Assembly (NCBI RefSeq): GCF_015223065.1
Contig: NZ_JADFBY010000004.1
Coordinates: forward strand, 466,056 to 530,055
Reading direction: 5' to 3'
DNA from: Mucilaginibacter sp. JRF
GTDB taxonomy: Bacteria > Bacteroidota > Bacteroidia > Sphingobacteriales > Sphingobacteriaceae
Length of the DNA: 64,000 nt
Both the position numbers and the translations under genes were made by a program. The notes below the pieces were generated by a model. It had not been told where the DNA came from and made no database searches. It saw only the letters and a list, made by a program, of their open reading frames with translations. Of the stretch, positions 36,745 to 46,459 are shown in pieces. The stretch's first letter is position 1. Each line of letters starts with the position of its first letter.

Positions 36745-38133
36745 TTAGTTGAGATCGTTTTTACCCCGCTCCTGCCATTGTTTGCTGAACGATTTTTCGG
36801 CCACCTGCGGCAGATCACGGTAATGTCCCCAGCTTTTTTTGAACAGCATTTTTATTAACCTGTTTTTCATTTTACCACTAAACAGATCAACAAGCTTACG
36901 GCTGAGAATACCCTTCTTCCAAAGCATCCAGCCCCATTTTTCTGTTTTGGCAACCTTATCCTGCTTCACCGCGTCGCGGCGGTTTAACAGCAGCATTTTA
37001 TGGATATCTATCTTTACCGGGCACACCTCGGTACATTTACCGCACAGGCTTGAGGCGTAGCTAAGGTGCTTAAATTCATCTATGCCCTGTGTATGTGGGG
37101 TTATGATAGAGCCTATTGGCCCGCCGTAGGTGGTTTGATAACTATGCCCGCCAATGTTTTGAAACACCGGGCAGGCACTTAAACAAGCGCCGCAGCGTAT
37201 GCAATATAAGCCCTGCCTTTGCTCCTTTTGCGCAAGCAGGTTGGTACGGCCATTATCAAGCAGTACCACATACATTTCTTCGGGGCCATCGGTTTCGTCG
37301 GGCTGACGGGGGCCGCTTAATATAGTGTTATACACGGTGAGGTTTTGCCCGGTGCCGTGCGTGGCCAGCATAGGCCAAAACAGGTCGAGGTCAACCAGCG
37401 ATGGAATGATCTTTTCGATACCCACCACCGCAATATGTATCTTAGGGAATGAGGTACTTAGCCTCGCGTTGCCTTCATTCTCGCTCAATGCTATGCTGCC
37501 ACTATCCGCTATCAGAAAGTTGGCACCGGTTATACCGGCATCGGCCTGTAAATATTTTTCGCGTAACAGCTCTCGTGCCTTTTGGGTAAGCTGCTCGGGC
37601 GTGGCATCCTCGGGCGTACCGAAATGCTGGTGGAAAAGTTTGGCTATTTCCTCTTTAGAGAGATGCATGGCCGGTGTTACAATGTGGTAAGGCGGCTGCC
37701 CCAGCAATTGCAATATGTATTCACCCAGATCGGTTTCCAGGCTCTCGATCTGGTGTTGCTGCAAAAACTCGTTCAGGTGTATCTCCTCCGTAACCATTGA
37801 TTTTGATTTGACCACGGTTTTGGCGCCTGCCTTTTGCAGTATGTTCAGTATCTCACGATTAGCTTCTTCGGCATCATTGGCCCAGATCACCTTGCCTCCC
37901 CTGCGCTGAAAATTGGCTTCAAACTCGGGCAGCAACTTATCCAGGTTCTCCATGGCCTTCCACTTTATGAGGTGGCCTTTCTTTTTTGCCGTATCCAAAT
38001 TAGCCAGGCGCGACAGGCCACGATCAACCGCGGCATCGTACTTACCAATATTGGTATTGATTATAGAACGATGGGCCGTATCAAACGCCTTATCCTCAGC
38101 AGCAATCAAAAAATCATCGGCAGTGTTACCCAT
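36745..38133 (-). CDS. lutB: Lactate utilization protein B-like iron-sulfur protein
   Basis: The 462-residue protein has an N-terminal LUD domain and two 4Fe-4S ligand sets, CIRCGACLSACPVF and CGKCTEVCPVKI (around residues 305-375). This is the architecture of LutB/YkgF, a subunit of the LutABC L-lactate oxidation complex. LutA and LutC are not in the neighbourhood, so the partners must be elsewhere or missing. A DHFR-family gene follows 5 bp downstream. Confidence 0.88.
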   Translation of the reverse strand: MGNTADDFLIAAEDKAFDTAHRSIINTNIGKYDAAVDRGLSRLANLDTAKKKGHLIKWKAMENLDKLLPEFEANFQRRGGKVIWANDAEEANREILNILQKAGAKTVVKSKSMVTEEIHLNEFLQQHQIESLETDLGEYILQLLGQPPYHIVTPAMHLSKEEIAKLFHQHFGTPEDATPEQLTQKARELLREKYLQADAGITGANFLIADSGSIALSENEGNARLSTSFPKIHIAVVGIEKIIPSLVDLDLFWPMLATHGTGQNLTVYNTILSGPRQPDETDGPEEMYVVLLDNGRTNLLAQKEQRQGLYCIRCGACLSACPVFQNIGGHSYQTTYGGPIGSIITPHTQGIDEFKHLSYASSLCGKCTEVCPVKIDIHKMLLLNRRDAVKQDKVAKTEKWGWMLWKKGILSRKLVDLFSGKMKNRLIKMLFKKSWGHYRDLPQVAEKSFSKQWQERGKNDLN

Positions 38134-38163
38134 AAAAGCTAAAGTAGTGTTTTTTATAAAAAC

Positions 38164-38194
38164 GAAAAGGGATGAGTTTTAATCATCCCTTTTC
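38164..38194 (-). terminator. Terminator after the M28 peptidase
   Basis: GAAAAGGGATGA and TCATCCCTTTTC form a perfect 12-bp stem with a 7-nt loop between the M28 peptidase stop codon and lutB, both on the minus strand. Confidence 0.8.
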
Positions 38195-38228
38195 AATTTA
38201 TTAACAATGGCTGATTTAGCCTTGATAA

Positions 38229-39842
38229 CTATTTTACACCCTGTTCTGTTTTAACATCAACCACCGGTCTTTCGGCACGGTTGGCCAGCTCCCAGGCAGT
38301 GTAGTACACCAGGTGACTACGTTTTACCAATAGCGGGAAGTTAATTTTGCTCACCTCATCGCCCGGTTGGTGGTAATCGGCATGTACGCCGTTAAAGTAG
38401 AAAATGATAGGCACGTTGAAACGAGCAAAGTTATAATGGTCTGAACGGTAGTAAAAACGGTTCGGATCGTTCGGATCATCATATTTATAATCCAGTTTCA
38501 TTTGGGTGTAGGTATTGTTGGCTTCCTCACCAATTTTGTGCAGGGTTGTGCTCAGCATAGCCGAACCAATTGAGTACACATAATTAGCTGAATCAGGCTT
38601 ACCAATGTATTCTTCACCCACACGACCGATCATATCAATATTCAGATCGGCAATGGTATTAGCCAGCGGGAATACAGGATGATCGGTATAATATTCAGAA
38701 CCTAACAAACCTTTCTCCTCGCCTACGTTACCCAAAAACAGGATGCTGCGTTTAGGGCCTTTACCTGCCTTTTTAGCTTTGCTGAAAGCACGTGCAAGTT
38801 CTAACATACCGGTTGTACCCGATCCATCATCATCAGCGCCATTATTGATCTTATCGGTTTTGGTGCTGCCTTCAGGCTCAATACCAATATGATCATAGTG
38901 TGCAGAGATCACCAATACCTCATTCTTCAATTTCGGATCAGAACCCGGCAGGTAACCTAATACGTCAACCGCTTTTACCGCTTTTTCTTCGGTGCTGTAG
39001 CTCACCTCTACCGGGGTTTTTACCACCTGAGTTTTTGGCGCGCTGGTTGCATCTATCTCTTCTTTTAACTGGGTGTAGGTTTTGCCTGTGCTTTTCAATA
39101 AAGCATTAGCCATATCAGCAGTAATGTTCATTACTACCGGGCCATTGCCTGTAGGTTCAACGGCACCTTCTTTTTTGATACCCATACGGGGCGCCAATAT
39201 GCTTGAGCCGTAACGTTGTAGGTTAGCCGCCACCACCGGGCTAACAGCCAATATCAACGCAGGCTTTTTAGCTTGTAAAGCGCCAACACGTTTACCACGG
39301 CTTATGCTCCACTGCGAGCGTGTAGCACTACCGGTTATTAATGATACACCGTTTTTCATCGGCTCACCATCATTAATTACCAATACTACCTTACCGGTAA
39401 TATCAACATCTTTAAGATCATCATATTTAGCATCGGTAATGCCGTAGCCAACAAATACAAATTCGGCGGCTTTTACGGTATTGGCCGGGGCGGCTGTCAT
39501 CGAGTAAAAATCCTTACCGTTGGTAAAGGTTGTACCGGCAACAGTAACCGGGCCTACTTTAAAAGAGTTTTCGGTAAGGGGCACATCTAAAAAGTACGAG
39601 CCTTTTACCGGGCCTTGCAAGCCTAATTTTTTAAACTCATTGGCAATGTATTTCGCGGCCTTATCGGCACCGGCTTTACCGGTTTCGCGGCCCTCATAAT
39701 CGTCAGACGCGAGTATGGAAAGGTGCTTGGTTGCGTCCTCAACGGTGATGTACTTAGCGAACTTCACCGCGTTAGGATCCTTTTGCGCATAGCTGCATGA
39801 TGCCGCCGCTATGGCTAAAAATAATAAAGGTACTTTTTTCAT
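38229..39842 (-). CDS. M28 family zinc aminopeptidase
   Basis: The 537-residue exported peptidase has signal peptide MKKVPLLFLAIAAASCSYAQ. A protease-associated (PA) insert occupies about residues 100-270. The M28 zinc ligands follow in order: H in SAHYDHIG, D in NGADDDGSGT, EE in NVGEEKGLLGSEYY, D in NIDMIGR and H in YHQPGDEV. It probably removes N-terminal residues from peptides in the periplasm. The cysteine in AASCSYAQ could be taken for a lipobox, but signal peptidase I cleavage after YAQ is equally plausible. Confidence 0.92.
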   Translation of the reverse strand: MKKVPLLFLAIAAASCSYAQKDPNAVKFAKYITVEDATKHLSILASDDYEGRETGKAGADKAAKYIANEFKKLGLQGPVKGSYFLDVPLTENSFKVGPVTVAGTTFTNGKDFYSMTAAPANTVKAAEFVFVGYGITDAKYDDLKDVDITGKVVLVINDGEPMKNGVSLITGSATRSQWSISRGKRVGALQAKKPALILAVSPVVAANLQRYGSSILAPRMGIKKEGAVEPTGNGPVVMNITADMANALLKSTGKTYTQLKEEIDATSAPKTQVVKTPVEVSYSTEEKAVKAVDVLGYLPGSDPKLKNEVLVISAHYDHIGIEPEGSTKTDKINNGADDDGSGTTGMLELARAFSKAKKAGKGPKRSILFLGNVGEEKGLLGSEYYTDHPVFPLANTIADLNIDMIGRVGEEYIGKPDSANYVYSIGSAMLSTTLHKIGEEANNTYTQMKLDYKYDDPNDPNRFYYRSDHYNFARFNVPIIFYFNGVHADYHQPGDEVSKINFPLLVKRSHLVYYTAWELANRAERPVVDVKTEQGVK

Positions 39843-39874
39843 TAAAAATGGTCAGTTAAAAAAAATCGGATAAC

Positions 39875-39900
39875 AAAAAATCCCGGCCTAACCGCCAGGA
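39875..39900 (-). terminator. Terminator of rpiB
   Basis: On the minus strand TCCTGGC pairs with GCCGGGA (one G-T pair) around a 6-nt loop and is followed by TTTTTT. It lies 20 bp past the rpiB stop codon. Confidence 0.75.
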
Positions 39901-39919
39901 CTTGTATGAGGGTATTTAT

Positions 39920-40354
39920 TTAGCAGGATATCTTATCCACACGTGTAGCGTGGCGACCGCCTTCAAATTCAACAGTAAAAAATACCTTAACAATTTCGCG
40001 TGCTTCCTCAACGGTAACATGCCTTGCAGGTATACATAAAACATTGGCGTTGTTGTGGCTGCGGGCAGGCTCGGCAACTTCGGGTTTCCAGCATAACGCC
40101 GCGCGTATGCCCTGATGCTTGTTGGCTGTCATGGCCACGCCATTCGCTGATCCGCAAAGCAGAATGCCATAATCGGCTTCGCCTTTTTCAACTGCCGATG
40201 CCACCAGGTGGGCAAAGTCAGGATAATCAACAGATCCGGGAGTGTAAGTACCAAAGTCTTTAACCTCGATACCTTCAACACCTTCTAATAAAACTTCTTT
40301 TAAATCAAAGCCGGCATGATCGGCGCCTATAGCTATTTTAAGCCCTTGTTTCAT
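39920..40354 (-). CDS. rpiB: Ribose-5-phosphate isomerase B
   Basis: The 144-residue enzyme interconverts ribose-5-phosphate and ribulose-5-phosphate. The family signatures are GADHAGFDLKE near the N terminus, catalytic C67 in ILLCGSANG and the phosphate-binding HNNANVLCIPAR. Length is standard. It lies at the end of a minus-strand run after tatC (44 bp gap) and has its own terminator. Confidence 0.95.
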   Translation of the reverse strand: MKQGLKIAIGADHAGFDLKEVLLEGVEGIEVKDFGTYTPGSVDYPDFAHLVASAVEKGEADYGILLCGSANGVAMTANKHQGIRAALCWKPEVAEPARSHNNANVLCIPARHVTVEEAREIVKVFFTVEFEGGRHATRVDKISC

Positions 40355-40398
40355 GAGGCCTAAAATATCAATAATATTTTAAATGGGAAGTAACGTTA

Positions 40399-41268
40399 TT
40401 ATGCTTTTGCAGCTTCTTCGCGCTCGCGTTTAAGGCGACGTCTTTCAACCGTTCCGGCCACTATAATACCTATCTCATACAGTAAGAACAGCGGTATAGA
40501 AACTACCATCATGGTTAATACATCCGGTGTAGGCGTAATAATGGCGGCTAACAATAATATACCCACAATGGCGTACCTGCGCCCTTGCTTCATGGTTTTA
40601 GCTGTAAGTATACCAATGTTTGATAGTACATAAACCAATATCGGCAGCTCAAAAACGATACCTGTAGCTAAAGTTAATGTTGATACCGATGAAAGGTAGG
40701 AATCAATAGTGAACGTATTTTCAATAACCTTACTTACCTGGTAACCGGCCAGGAAGGAGATAGACTCGGGAGTAACTACGTAATAACCGAACAGGATACC
40801 CAGGATGAACAGCATAGAAGCGTAGAACACAAAACCGCTGGCAGCCTTACGCTCATTCTCGTGCAGGGCGGGTTTAACAAAACGCCATATCTCGAATAAT
40901 AAGTAAGGGAAACCCAGGGTGATACCAATAAGCAATGCCGAATTGATCTGTAAGGTGAACTGACCCGCCATTTCGGTATTGATGATCTTGCCGGGTATTT
41001 TATCGATACAAAAACCGGGGCGGTTAAGGTAATCGCCCAGCTTGCACAGCATACGGTAGGTGAAGAACTGCGGGTCCATTGGGCCCATGATTACCGTATC
41101 AAATACAAAGTCGTAAAAAACAAAGGCCAGTATGGTAAATAAAACAATGGCGATAGATGCCCTGATCAAATGCCAGCGCAGGGCTTCCAAATGGTCAAAG
41201 AATGACATCTCGGCTTCAATATTCTTGCCTTTATCCTTTATTGCCTTTATAAGTTTATTATCGCTCAT
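40399..41268 (-). CDS. tatC: Sec-independent protein translocase subunit TatC
   Basis: The 289-residue inner-membrane protein has six hydrophobic segments and the TatC signatures FFDHLEALRWHLIRA near the N terminus, FVKPALHENERKAA and LPILVYVLSNIGI. It is the receptor for twin-arginine signal peptides. tatA/B are not adjacent. It has a longer periplasmic loop 1 with two cysteines (RMLCKLGDYLNRPGFC), a Bacteroidota feature. A hairpin at 41280-41311 separates it from accC. Confidence 0.94.
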   Translation of the reverse strand: MSDNKLIKAIKDKGKNIEAEMSFFDHLEALRWHLIRASIAIVLFTILAFVFYDFVFDTVIMGPMDPQFFTYRMLCKLGDYLNRPGFCIDKIPGKIINTEMAGQFTLQINSALLIGITLGFPYLLFEIWRFVKPALHENERKAASGFVFYASMLFILGILFGYYVVTPESISFLAGYQVSKVIENTFTIDSYLSSVSTLTLATGIVFELPILVYVLSNIGILTAKTMKQGRRYAIVGILLLAAIITPTPDVLTMMVVSIPLFLLYEIGIIVAGTVERRRLKREREEAAKA

Positions 41269-41279
41269 CTACTTAAATA

Positions 41280-41311
41280 AAATACCCCTGCTGTTACTAA
41301 CAAGGGTATTT
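41280..41311 (-). terminator. Hairpin between accC and tatC
   Basis: AAATACCC and GGGTATTT form an 8-bp stem with inner CTG/CAA pairing, around a 16-nt region. The T-run on the minus strand is weak, so it may be an attenuator or only a processing signal. Confidence 0.45.
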
Positions 41312-41335
41312 ACGTTTTATTTTACCAGAATAGTT

Positions 41336-42679
41336 TTAATTCTCGTTTATTTCAAAGGTTTCCATGAATTTGGTAGTGAAATTACCAGCACGGAAGTTAG
41401 GGTCCTTCAATAGTTTAAGATGGAATGGTATGGTTGTTTTAATACCTTCTATCACAAATTCGCTCAACGCGCGCTCCATGGTGCTCAGGGCTTCATCGCG
41501 GGTTTGTGCCACGCAAATTACCTTGGCTATCATTGAATCGTAGTTTGGCGGGATAGAGTAGCCTGAATACACATGCGTATCAACCCTTACACCATGCCCA
41601 CCCGGTGAGTGGAAGTTGGTGATACGACCCGGAGATGGCCTGAAACCATTGTACGGATCTTCGGCATTGATACGGCACTCAATGGCGTGCATTGTTGGCT
41701 CGTAGTTTTTACCTGAGATAGGTATACCGGCAGCAACCTTAATTTGCTCCTTGATCAGGTCAAAATTTATAACCTCCTCGGTAACCGGGTGCTCTACCTG
41801 TATACGGGTATTCATCTCCATAAAGTAGAAGTTGCGGTTTTTATCAACCAAAAACTCTATGGTACCGGCACCTTCGTATTTAACGGCTTTTGCGCCTTTA
41901 ACAGCGGCATCACCCATTTTTTTACGCAGCTTATCGGTCATGAACGGTGAAGGTGATTCTTCAACCAATTTCTGGTGACGACGCTGTATAGAGCAGTCGC
42001 GCTCAGAAAGGTGAGATACCTTACCATATTGATCGCCTACTATCTGAATTTCGATATGGCGCGGATCTTCAACAAATTTTTCGAGGTACAAACCGTCGTT
42101 ACCGAAAGCGGCACCTGATTCGGCACGGGCTGAATCCCAGGCCGGTTCAAATTCCTCATCGTTCCATACCACACGCATACCACGGCCACCACCACCGGCA
42201 GTAGCTTTAAGTATTACAGGGTAACCTATTTTACGTGCTATGGTAATACCATCTTTTACGCTGCTCAGCAAACCGTCTGATCCCGGGATAGTTGGCACAC
42301 CGGCTTTCTTCATAGTTTCCTTTGCTGAGGCTTTATCGCCCATGGCATTGATCTGATCGGCGGTTGCACCAATGAATTTGATACCATACTCGGCACAGAT
42401 AGCGGAGAACTTAGCATTCTCTGACAAGAAACCGTAACCCGGGTGAATGGCATCGGCATTGGTCAGTTCAGCCGCCGAAATGATGTTGGGGATATTTAAG
42501 TATGAATCTCTGCTTGGCGGCGGACCAATACATACGGCCTCATCGGCAAAACGTACGTGAAGGCTCTCACGATCGGCAGTTGAATATACAGCTACCGTTT
42601 TTATACCCATCTCCTTACAAGTACGGATGATGCGCAGGGCTATTTCGCCACGGTTAGCTATCAATATTTTTTTAAACAT
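41336..42679 (-). CDS. accC: Acetyl-CoA carboxylase, biotin carboxylase subunit
   Basis: The 447-residue enzyme carboxylates the biotin on AccB using ATP and bicarbonate. Signatures are [22 protein letters not shown] at the N terminus (partly quoted), the glycine-rich ATP loop [13 protein letters not shown] (about residues 158-170), and catalytic [15 protein letters not shown] with RINAEDP. Length is standard. It is in the minus-strand cluster directly after accB. Confidence 0.96.
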   Translation of the reverse strand: MFKKILIANRGEIALRIIRTCKEMGIKTVAVYSTADRESLHVRFADEAVCIGPPPSRDSYLNIPNIISAAELTNADAIHPGYGFLSENAKFSAICAEYGIKFIGATADQINAMGDKASAKETMKKAGVPTIPGSDGLLSSVKDGITIARKIGYPVILKATAGGGGRGMRVVWNDEEFEPAWDSARAESGAAFGNDGLYLEKFVEDPRHIEIQIVGDQYGKVSHLSERDCSIQRRHQKLVEESPSPFMTDKLRKKMGDAAVKGAKAVKYEGAGTIEFLVDKNRNFYFMEMNTRIQVEHPVTEEVINFDLIKEQIKVAAGIPISGKNYEPTMHAIECRINAEDPYNGFRPSPGRITNFHSPGGHGVRVDTHVYSGYSIPPNYDSMIAKVICVAQTRDEALSTMERALSEFVIEGIKTTIPFHLKLLKDPNFRAGNFTTKFMETFEINEN

Positions 42680-42818
42680 AATTTTTTTGTTAGGATGACA
42701 CCGATTTATTTGAGCATGATGACACTGATTTATGTTTGATATTTGATAGAAGCCTAAAAAATATGCGGGCTATCAAACATCTGTGAAATCACACCATAAT
42801 CTGTGAAATCAAAAATCA

Positions 42819-43313
42819 CTAAACTGGTTCAACCAAAAACAATGGCTGATCGTACTCTACCGGTGATGAATTATCAACCAGTACTTTAACAATACGGCCT
42901 GATACTTCAGACTCGATCTCGTTAAATAATTTCATGGCCTCAATGATACATACTACTGTACCGGCTTTGATCTCGTCGCCAACGTTAGCGAAAAGCGGTT
43001 TATCCGGGCCAGCCGAACGGTAGAAAGTACCGATCATTGGCGATTTGATAGTAACGTAGTTTGAAGTATCGGCAGCAGCAGTAACAGCGGCAGCCGCGGC
43101 AGCAACAGGCTCGGCAACGCTGGCAGCAGCAACAGGTATTGGTGCCGGTGCAGCGGTAATAACAGGCTGTGCTGTTGGTATAGTAGCGTTAACTATGGTT
43201 GGCGCCTGGTTAGTTTTAATTGTGATCTTGAAATCATCTTGCTCAATCGAAACTTCGTTTACGCCTGCTTTTGAAACAAAGCGGATCAGATCCTGTATTT
43301 GTTTAATATCCAT
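42819..43313 (-). CDS. accB: Acetyl-CoA carboxylase biotin carboxyl carrier protein
   Basis: The 164-residue protein carries an N-terminal assembly domain and an Ala/Pro-rich linker (residues 37-85). The biotinyl domain follows, with K128 as the modified lysine in IIEAMKLFNEI. It works with AccC at the first step of fatty-acid synthesis. The gap to fabH upstream is filled by a word-type inverted repeat; the gap to accC (42680-42818) contains short repeats such as ATGACACCGATTTA and TCTGTGAAATCA. Confidence 0.96.
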   Translation of the reverse strand: MDIKQIQDLIRFVSKAGVNEVSIEQDDFKITIKTNQAPTIVNATIPTAQPVITAAPAPIPVAAASVAEPVAAAAAAVTAAADTSNYVTIKSPMIGTFYRSAGPDKPLFANVGDEIKAGTVVCIIEAMKLFNEIESEVSGRIVKVLVDNSSPVEYDQPLFLVEPV

Positions 43314-43455
43314 ATCGGGGTGTTAATAGGTTTTCTCTTGGATAAATTAATATTATCTAAAATTACTTACAACGGCTGTGCACTTGCAAATATGCAGATA
43401 TGCAGGCAATTATTAGTTAACAAATAAGATAAAATAATGTGTTTTATTAATGTGC

Positions 43456-43540
43456 AAATAAGTAAACATGCAAATGTGCAGATGTAAATATTTGAAAATT
43501 AATTATTTGCACACCTGCACATTTGCACATCTACTTATTT
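43456..43540. repeat. Degenerate-word inverted repeat between fabH and accB
   Basis: AAATAAGTAAACATGCAAA (43456-43474) continues with TGTGCAGATGTAAATA and pairs with 43504-43540 (TATTTGCACACCTGC...ACTTATTT) over roughly 35 positions with a few mismatches. The right arm ends exactly one base before the fabH stop codon. Similar words (GCAAATATGCAGATATGCAG) extend to about 43385. Confidence 0.8.
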
Positions 43541-44530
43541 TTAGTAAGCCCACCTTAAATAGGCCGAGCCCCAGGTAAAGCCACCGCCAAAGGCTGCTAA
43601 TATAATATTGTCGCCTTTTTTGAATTTGCTCTCCCACTCCCACAAACACAGCGGGATGGTAGCATTAGTGGTGTTTCCGTAACGATCAATGTTGATCACT
43701 ACCTTTTCCGCAGGTACACCTGTACGGCTCGCGGTAGCATCAATAATACGTTTGTTAGCCTGATGTGGTACCAGCCATGCAATATCATCAGCAGTTAGAT
43801 TGTTGCGCTCCATTACTTCGGCAGCAACGTTAGCCATATTGGTAACCGCGAATTTAAACACGGCCTGGCCTTCCTGGTATGCATAATGCTGGCGGGCATC
43901 AATGGTGGCGTGGGTAGCAGGGCGTAATGAGCCGCCTGCTTTTTGATGCAGGTAAGGGATACCCGCACCATCACTTTTTAATATAGAGTCGATCACGCCG
44001 TAACCTTCATAATCGGGCTCAAGCAGGGCAGCGCCGCAGCCATCGCCAAATAATATACAGGTAGCACGATCGGTATAATCAACCATGGCCGACATTTTAT
44101 CGGCACCTACAACCAACACCTTTTTGTGCTTGCCCGATTCAATGAACTGAGCACCGGTAGTTAAACCGAACACAAAGCCTGAACAGGCGGCTTGCAAATC
44201 CCAGCCCCAGGCATTTTTAGCGCCTATTTTATCAGCAAATAAGTTGGCTGTTGCTGGGAAAGGATAATCGGGTGTGGTGGTACAAAAAATGATCAGGTCA
44301 ATTTCTTCAGCGCCGATGCCGCGTTTTTCAAGCAATTGCTTTACTGCCGGTACGGCAAGGTCTGATGTGGCTAAACCTTCGCCTTTTAGTATTCTGCGCT
44401 CTCTGATACCGGTACGTGTGGTTATCCACTCATCGTTAGTATCAACCAGCGTTTCAAGCTCCTTGTTGGTTAATACGTAATCAGGAACATATCCGCCAAC
44501 AGCTGTTATCGCAGCATGAATCTTGCTCAT
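43541..44530 (-). CDS. fabH: Beta-ketoacyl-ACP synthase III
   Basis: The 329-residue condensing enzyme starts fatty-acid synthesis by joining acetyl-CoA and malonyl-ACP. The catalytic triad is C116 in QAACSGFVFG, H256 in VPHQANKRI and N286 in YGNTTNATIP. Length is standard. It is 17 bp downstream of plsX, forming the canonical rpmF-plsX-fabH arrangement. Confidence 0.97.
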   Translation of the reverse strand: MSKIHAAITAVGGYVPDYVLTNKELETLVDTNDEWITTRTGIRERRILKGEGLATSDLAVPAVKQLLEKRGIGAEEIDLIIFCTTTPDYPFPATANLFADKIGAKNAWGWDLQAACSGFVFGLTTGAQFIESGKHKKVLVVGADKMSAMVDYTDRATCILFGDGCGAALLEPDYEGYGVIDSILKSDGAGIPYLHQKAGGSLRPATHATIDARQHYAYQEGQAVFKFAVTNMANVAAEVMERNNLTADDIAWLVPHQANKRIIDATASRTGVPAEKVVINIDRYGNTTNATIPLCLWEWESKFKKGDNIILAAFGGGFTWGSAYLRWAY

Positions 44531-44547
44531 TTTATTTGTATAAATAA

Positions 44548-45486
44548 TTAATGAAATGCTTGCTTAATTTTATCGATCAGGTTGCTTTCAACCATATTTT
44601 TTGAGAGAAGTACCATGTTTTTGATGGCTTCCGGGCTTGAGATACCGTGCCCTACAACAACCGGCGCGTTCAGGCCCAGGATAGGGCTGCCACCGTATTG
44701 CTCATAATCAAAGCGGTCAAAAAACTCGTCCTTAAGTCCCTTTTTAAGGGTTATTACGTAAAACGATTCGGCCAGTTTAAGTATCACGTTACCTGTAAAA
44801 CCATCGCATACGGCAACATCAAACTGGTCGCCAAACAGGTCGCGGCCTTCAATGTTACCTACAAAGTTAAACATGTTGGTATCCTTCATCACCGGGTAGG
44901 TAGCCTGGTAAAGCATATTGCCTTTCTCCTCCTCCTCGCCAATGTTCATGAGCGCCACGCGTGGGTTTTCAATGCCGTAAATACTTTCGGCAAGTAAACT
45001 GCCCAGCACACCAAATTGCAGCAGGTTATCCGGCTTACAATCGGCATTGGCGCCTACATCCAACAAAATACCCAAACCGCCTTTCAGTTTGGGTACAATA
45101 GTAGTCATAGCCGGGCGTACAACACCCGGAATAGTTTTTACGCTAAACATGCCGCCTACCAGCATAGCACCTGTGTTGCCTGCTGACGCGAAGGCCGCAA
45201 TTTGCCCTTCCTTTAGCATTTTAAAGCCTAAGCTTATGCTTGCACCCGGCTTTTGCACAATGGCTTTGGTAGGGTGCTCACCCATACCGATCACCTCGGT
45301 GGTGTGCACAAACTCAAAAAGGTCGGCACTGACGTTGTTTTGCTGCAAAATCTCCTTCGCCACGTTTTCATCGCCGATAAGTACCAGCGTTTGCTCGGGC
45401 GAGAGGGATTTACGGGCTTCAATAGCTCCTAAAACAGTTGCTTTAGGGGCGTAATCACCGCCCATAATATCTAAGCCAATCTTCAT
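44548..45486 (-). CDS. plsX: Phosphate acyltransferase PlsX
   Basis: The 312-residue enzyme makes acyl-phosphate from acyl-ACP for phospholipid synthesis. Signatures are MKIGLDIMGGDYAPKA at the start, ASAGNTGAMLVGGMF, GANADCKPDNLLQFG and CDGFTGNVILK. It lies 18 bp after rpmF and 17 bp before fabH. Confidence 0.97.
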   Translation of the reverse strand: MKIGLDIMGGDYAPKATVLGAIEARKSLSPEQTLVLIGDENVAKEILQQNNVSADLFEFVHTTEVIGMGEHPTKAIVQKPGASISLGFKMLKEGQIAAFASAGNTGAMLVGGMFSVKTIPGVVRPAMTTIVPKLKGGLGILLDVGANADCKPDNLLQFGVLGSLLAESIYGIENPRVALMNIGEEEEKGNMLYQATYPVMKDTNMFNFVGNIEGRDLFGDQFDVAVCDGFTGNVILKLAESFYVITLKKGLKDEFFDRFDYEQYGGSPILGLNAPVVVGHGISSPEAIKNMVLLSKNMVESNLIDKIKQAFH

Positions 45487-45504
45487 CAGATGTGAAAATT
45501 AAGC

Positions 45505-45696
45505 TTAAGCTACTGCTGTTTTCTCGATCAGTAATTTACCGTTATAGTAAACGTTACCATCAACAGTATAAGCTCTGTGTGGCAGGTGAACAGCACCTGT
45601 TGTTTGGCAGGTAGTTAAAGTTGGCGCTTCGGCTTTGTAATGCGTTCTGCGTTTATCTCTTCTTGATTTCGAGAGTTTTCTTTTTGGATTTGGCAT
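45505..45696 (-). CDS. rpmF: 50S ribosomal protein L32
   Basis: The 63-residue basic protein begins MPNPKRKLSKSRRDKRRTHY, as in other L32 proteins. It has a CQTTGAVHLPHRA segment with a single cysteine, so this is a form without the complete four-cysteine zinc site. It is followed closely by plsX. Confidence 0.97.
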   Translation of the reverse strand: MPNPKRKLSKSRRDKRRTHYKAEAPTLTTCQTTGAVHLPHRAYTVDGNVYYNGKLLIEKTAVA

Positions 45697-45713
45697 AATT
45701 TCCTAAATAATTA

Positions 45714-46238
45714 TTACTTAATGTTTTTGAGAGCGTCCCAACGCGGGTCAGGCGCCTCATTCTTATCATCATCACTACCCGATAGCGCATTAAGCTTATC
45801 AAGCATTTCTTTATTACACTTATCAGTACTTTCGTCGCCACTGCACGATGCTATAAAAGGCACGGCAACGGTAACATACTCGTATATCAAACCCGAAATA
45901 TCGATCTCGTGATCGTTTTTTCCAAGGGTTATGATCTCATCATCCTCGTCTATATCTTCCTCGCTAAATTTAACTATCTGCTGTTCGCGTACGTTTATCG
46001 GTTGCTGATATTCGTTCAAACACCTGTCGCAGGTAAGCTCAATCCAACCATTGATCTCGAAGTTCAGGATCATCATAGTTTCCTGTTTATCAAGTTCAAC
46101 GTTGCATACCAGCTTAGCCTTTTTAACCAGTGAATATTCAAATTCCTCAAAAAAGGAATCGTCAACATCAAAGTCAAAACGATGCTTACCCAGCTTTAAG
46201 CCGGAAAATGGTATCGTATATTTCCTTAGCGATTTCAA
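45714..46238 (-). CDS. YceD/DUF177 family protein
   Basis: The protein of about 174 residues has the DUF177 pattern with the paired cysteines CDRCLNEYQQPI (around residue 72-83) and an acidic C-terminal half. Members are nearly always encoded just before rpmF, as here (17 bp), and are linked with 23S rRNA/ribosome biogenesis. The likely start is TTG 46238, giving MKSLRKYTIPFSGLKLG; an in-frame TTG at 46259 is less likely. No ATG is available near the conserved N terminus. Confidence 0.85.
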   Translation of the reverse strand: MKSLRKYTIPFSGLKLGKHRFDFDVDDSFFEEFEYSLVKKAKLVCNVELDKQETMMILNFEINGWIELTCDRCLNEYQQPINVREQQIVKFSEEDIDEDDEIITLGKNDHEIDISGLIYEYVTVAVPFIASCSGDESTDKCNKEMLDKLNALSGSDDDKNEAPDPRWDALKNIK

Positions 46239-46298
46239 TGAGCAACAATTAGCCCGCAAATGTAGGGATTTTTCCTAAATGTGGAAAGTGTTTTTTTA

Positions 46299-46459
46299 TT
46301 TAGTGAGAGGTGAATTGTTAGTAGTGAGTATTTAGTATTAATTGTCGGTCAGGCATTACTGAATCAAAGATAATGAATACTATAATTTAAATCACACACC
46401 TTATAACAACTCACTATTCACCAATCACCGATCACTATTCACTGATCACCACTCACTAA
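46299..46459. repeat. Degenerate-word inverted repeat between pdxA and the yceD-like gene
   Basis: The left part (46299-46332) is made of TTAGTGAGAGGTGAATTG and GTTAGTAGTGAGTA words. The right part (46408-46459) consists of CACTATTCACCAATCACCGA-type words that run into the pdxA stop codon. The two sides are complementary in many registers and could form alternative hairpins. Confidence 0.65.
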
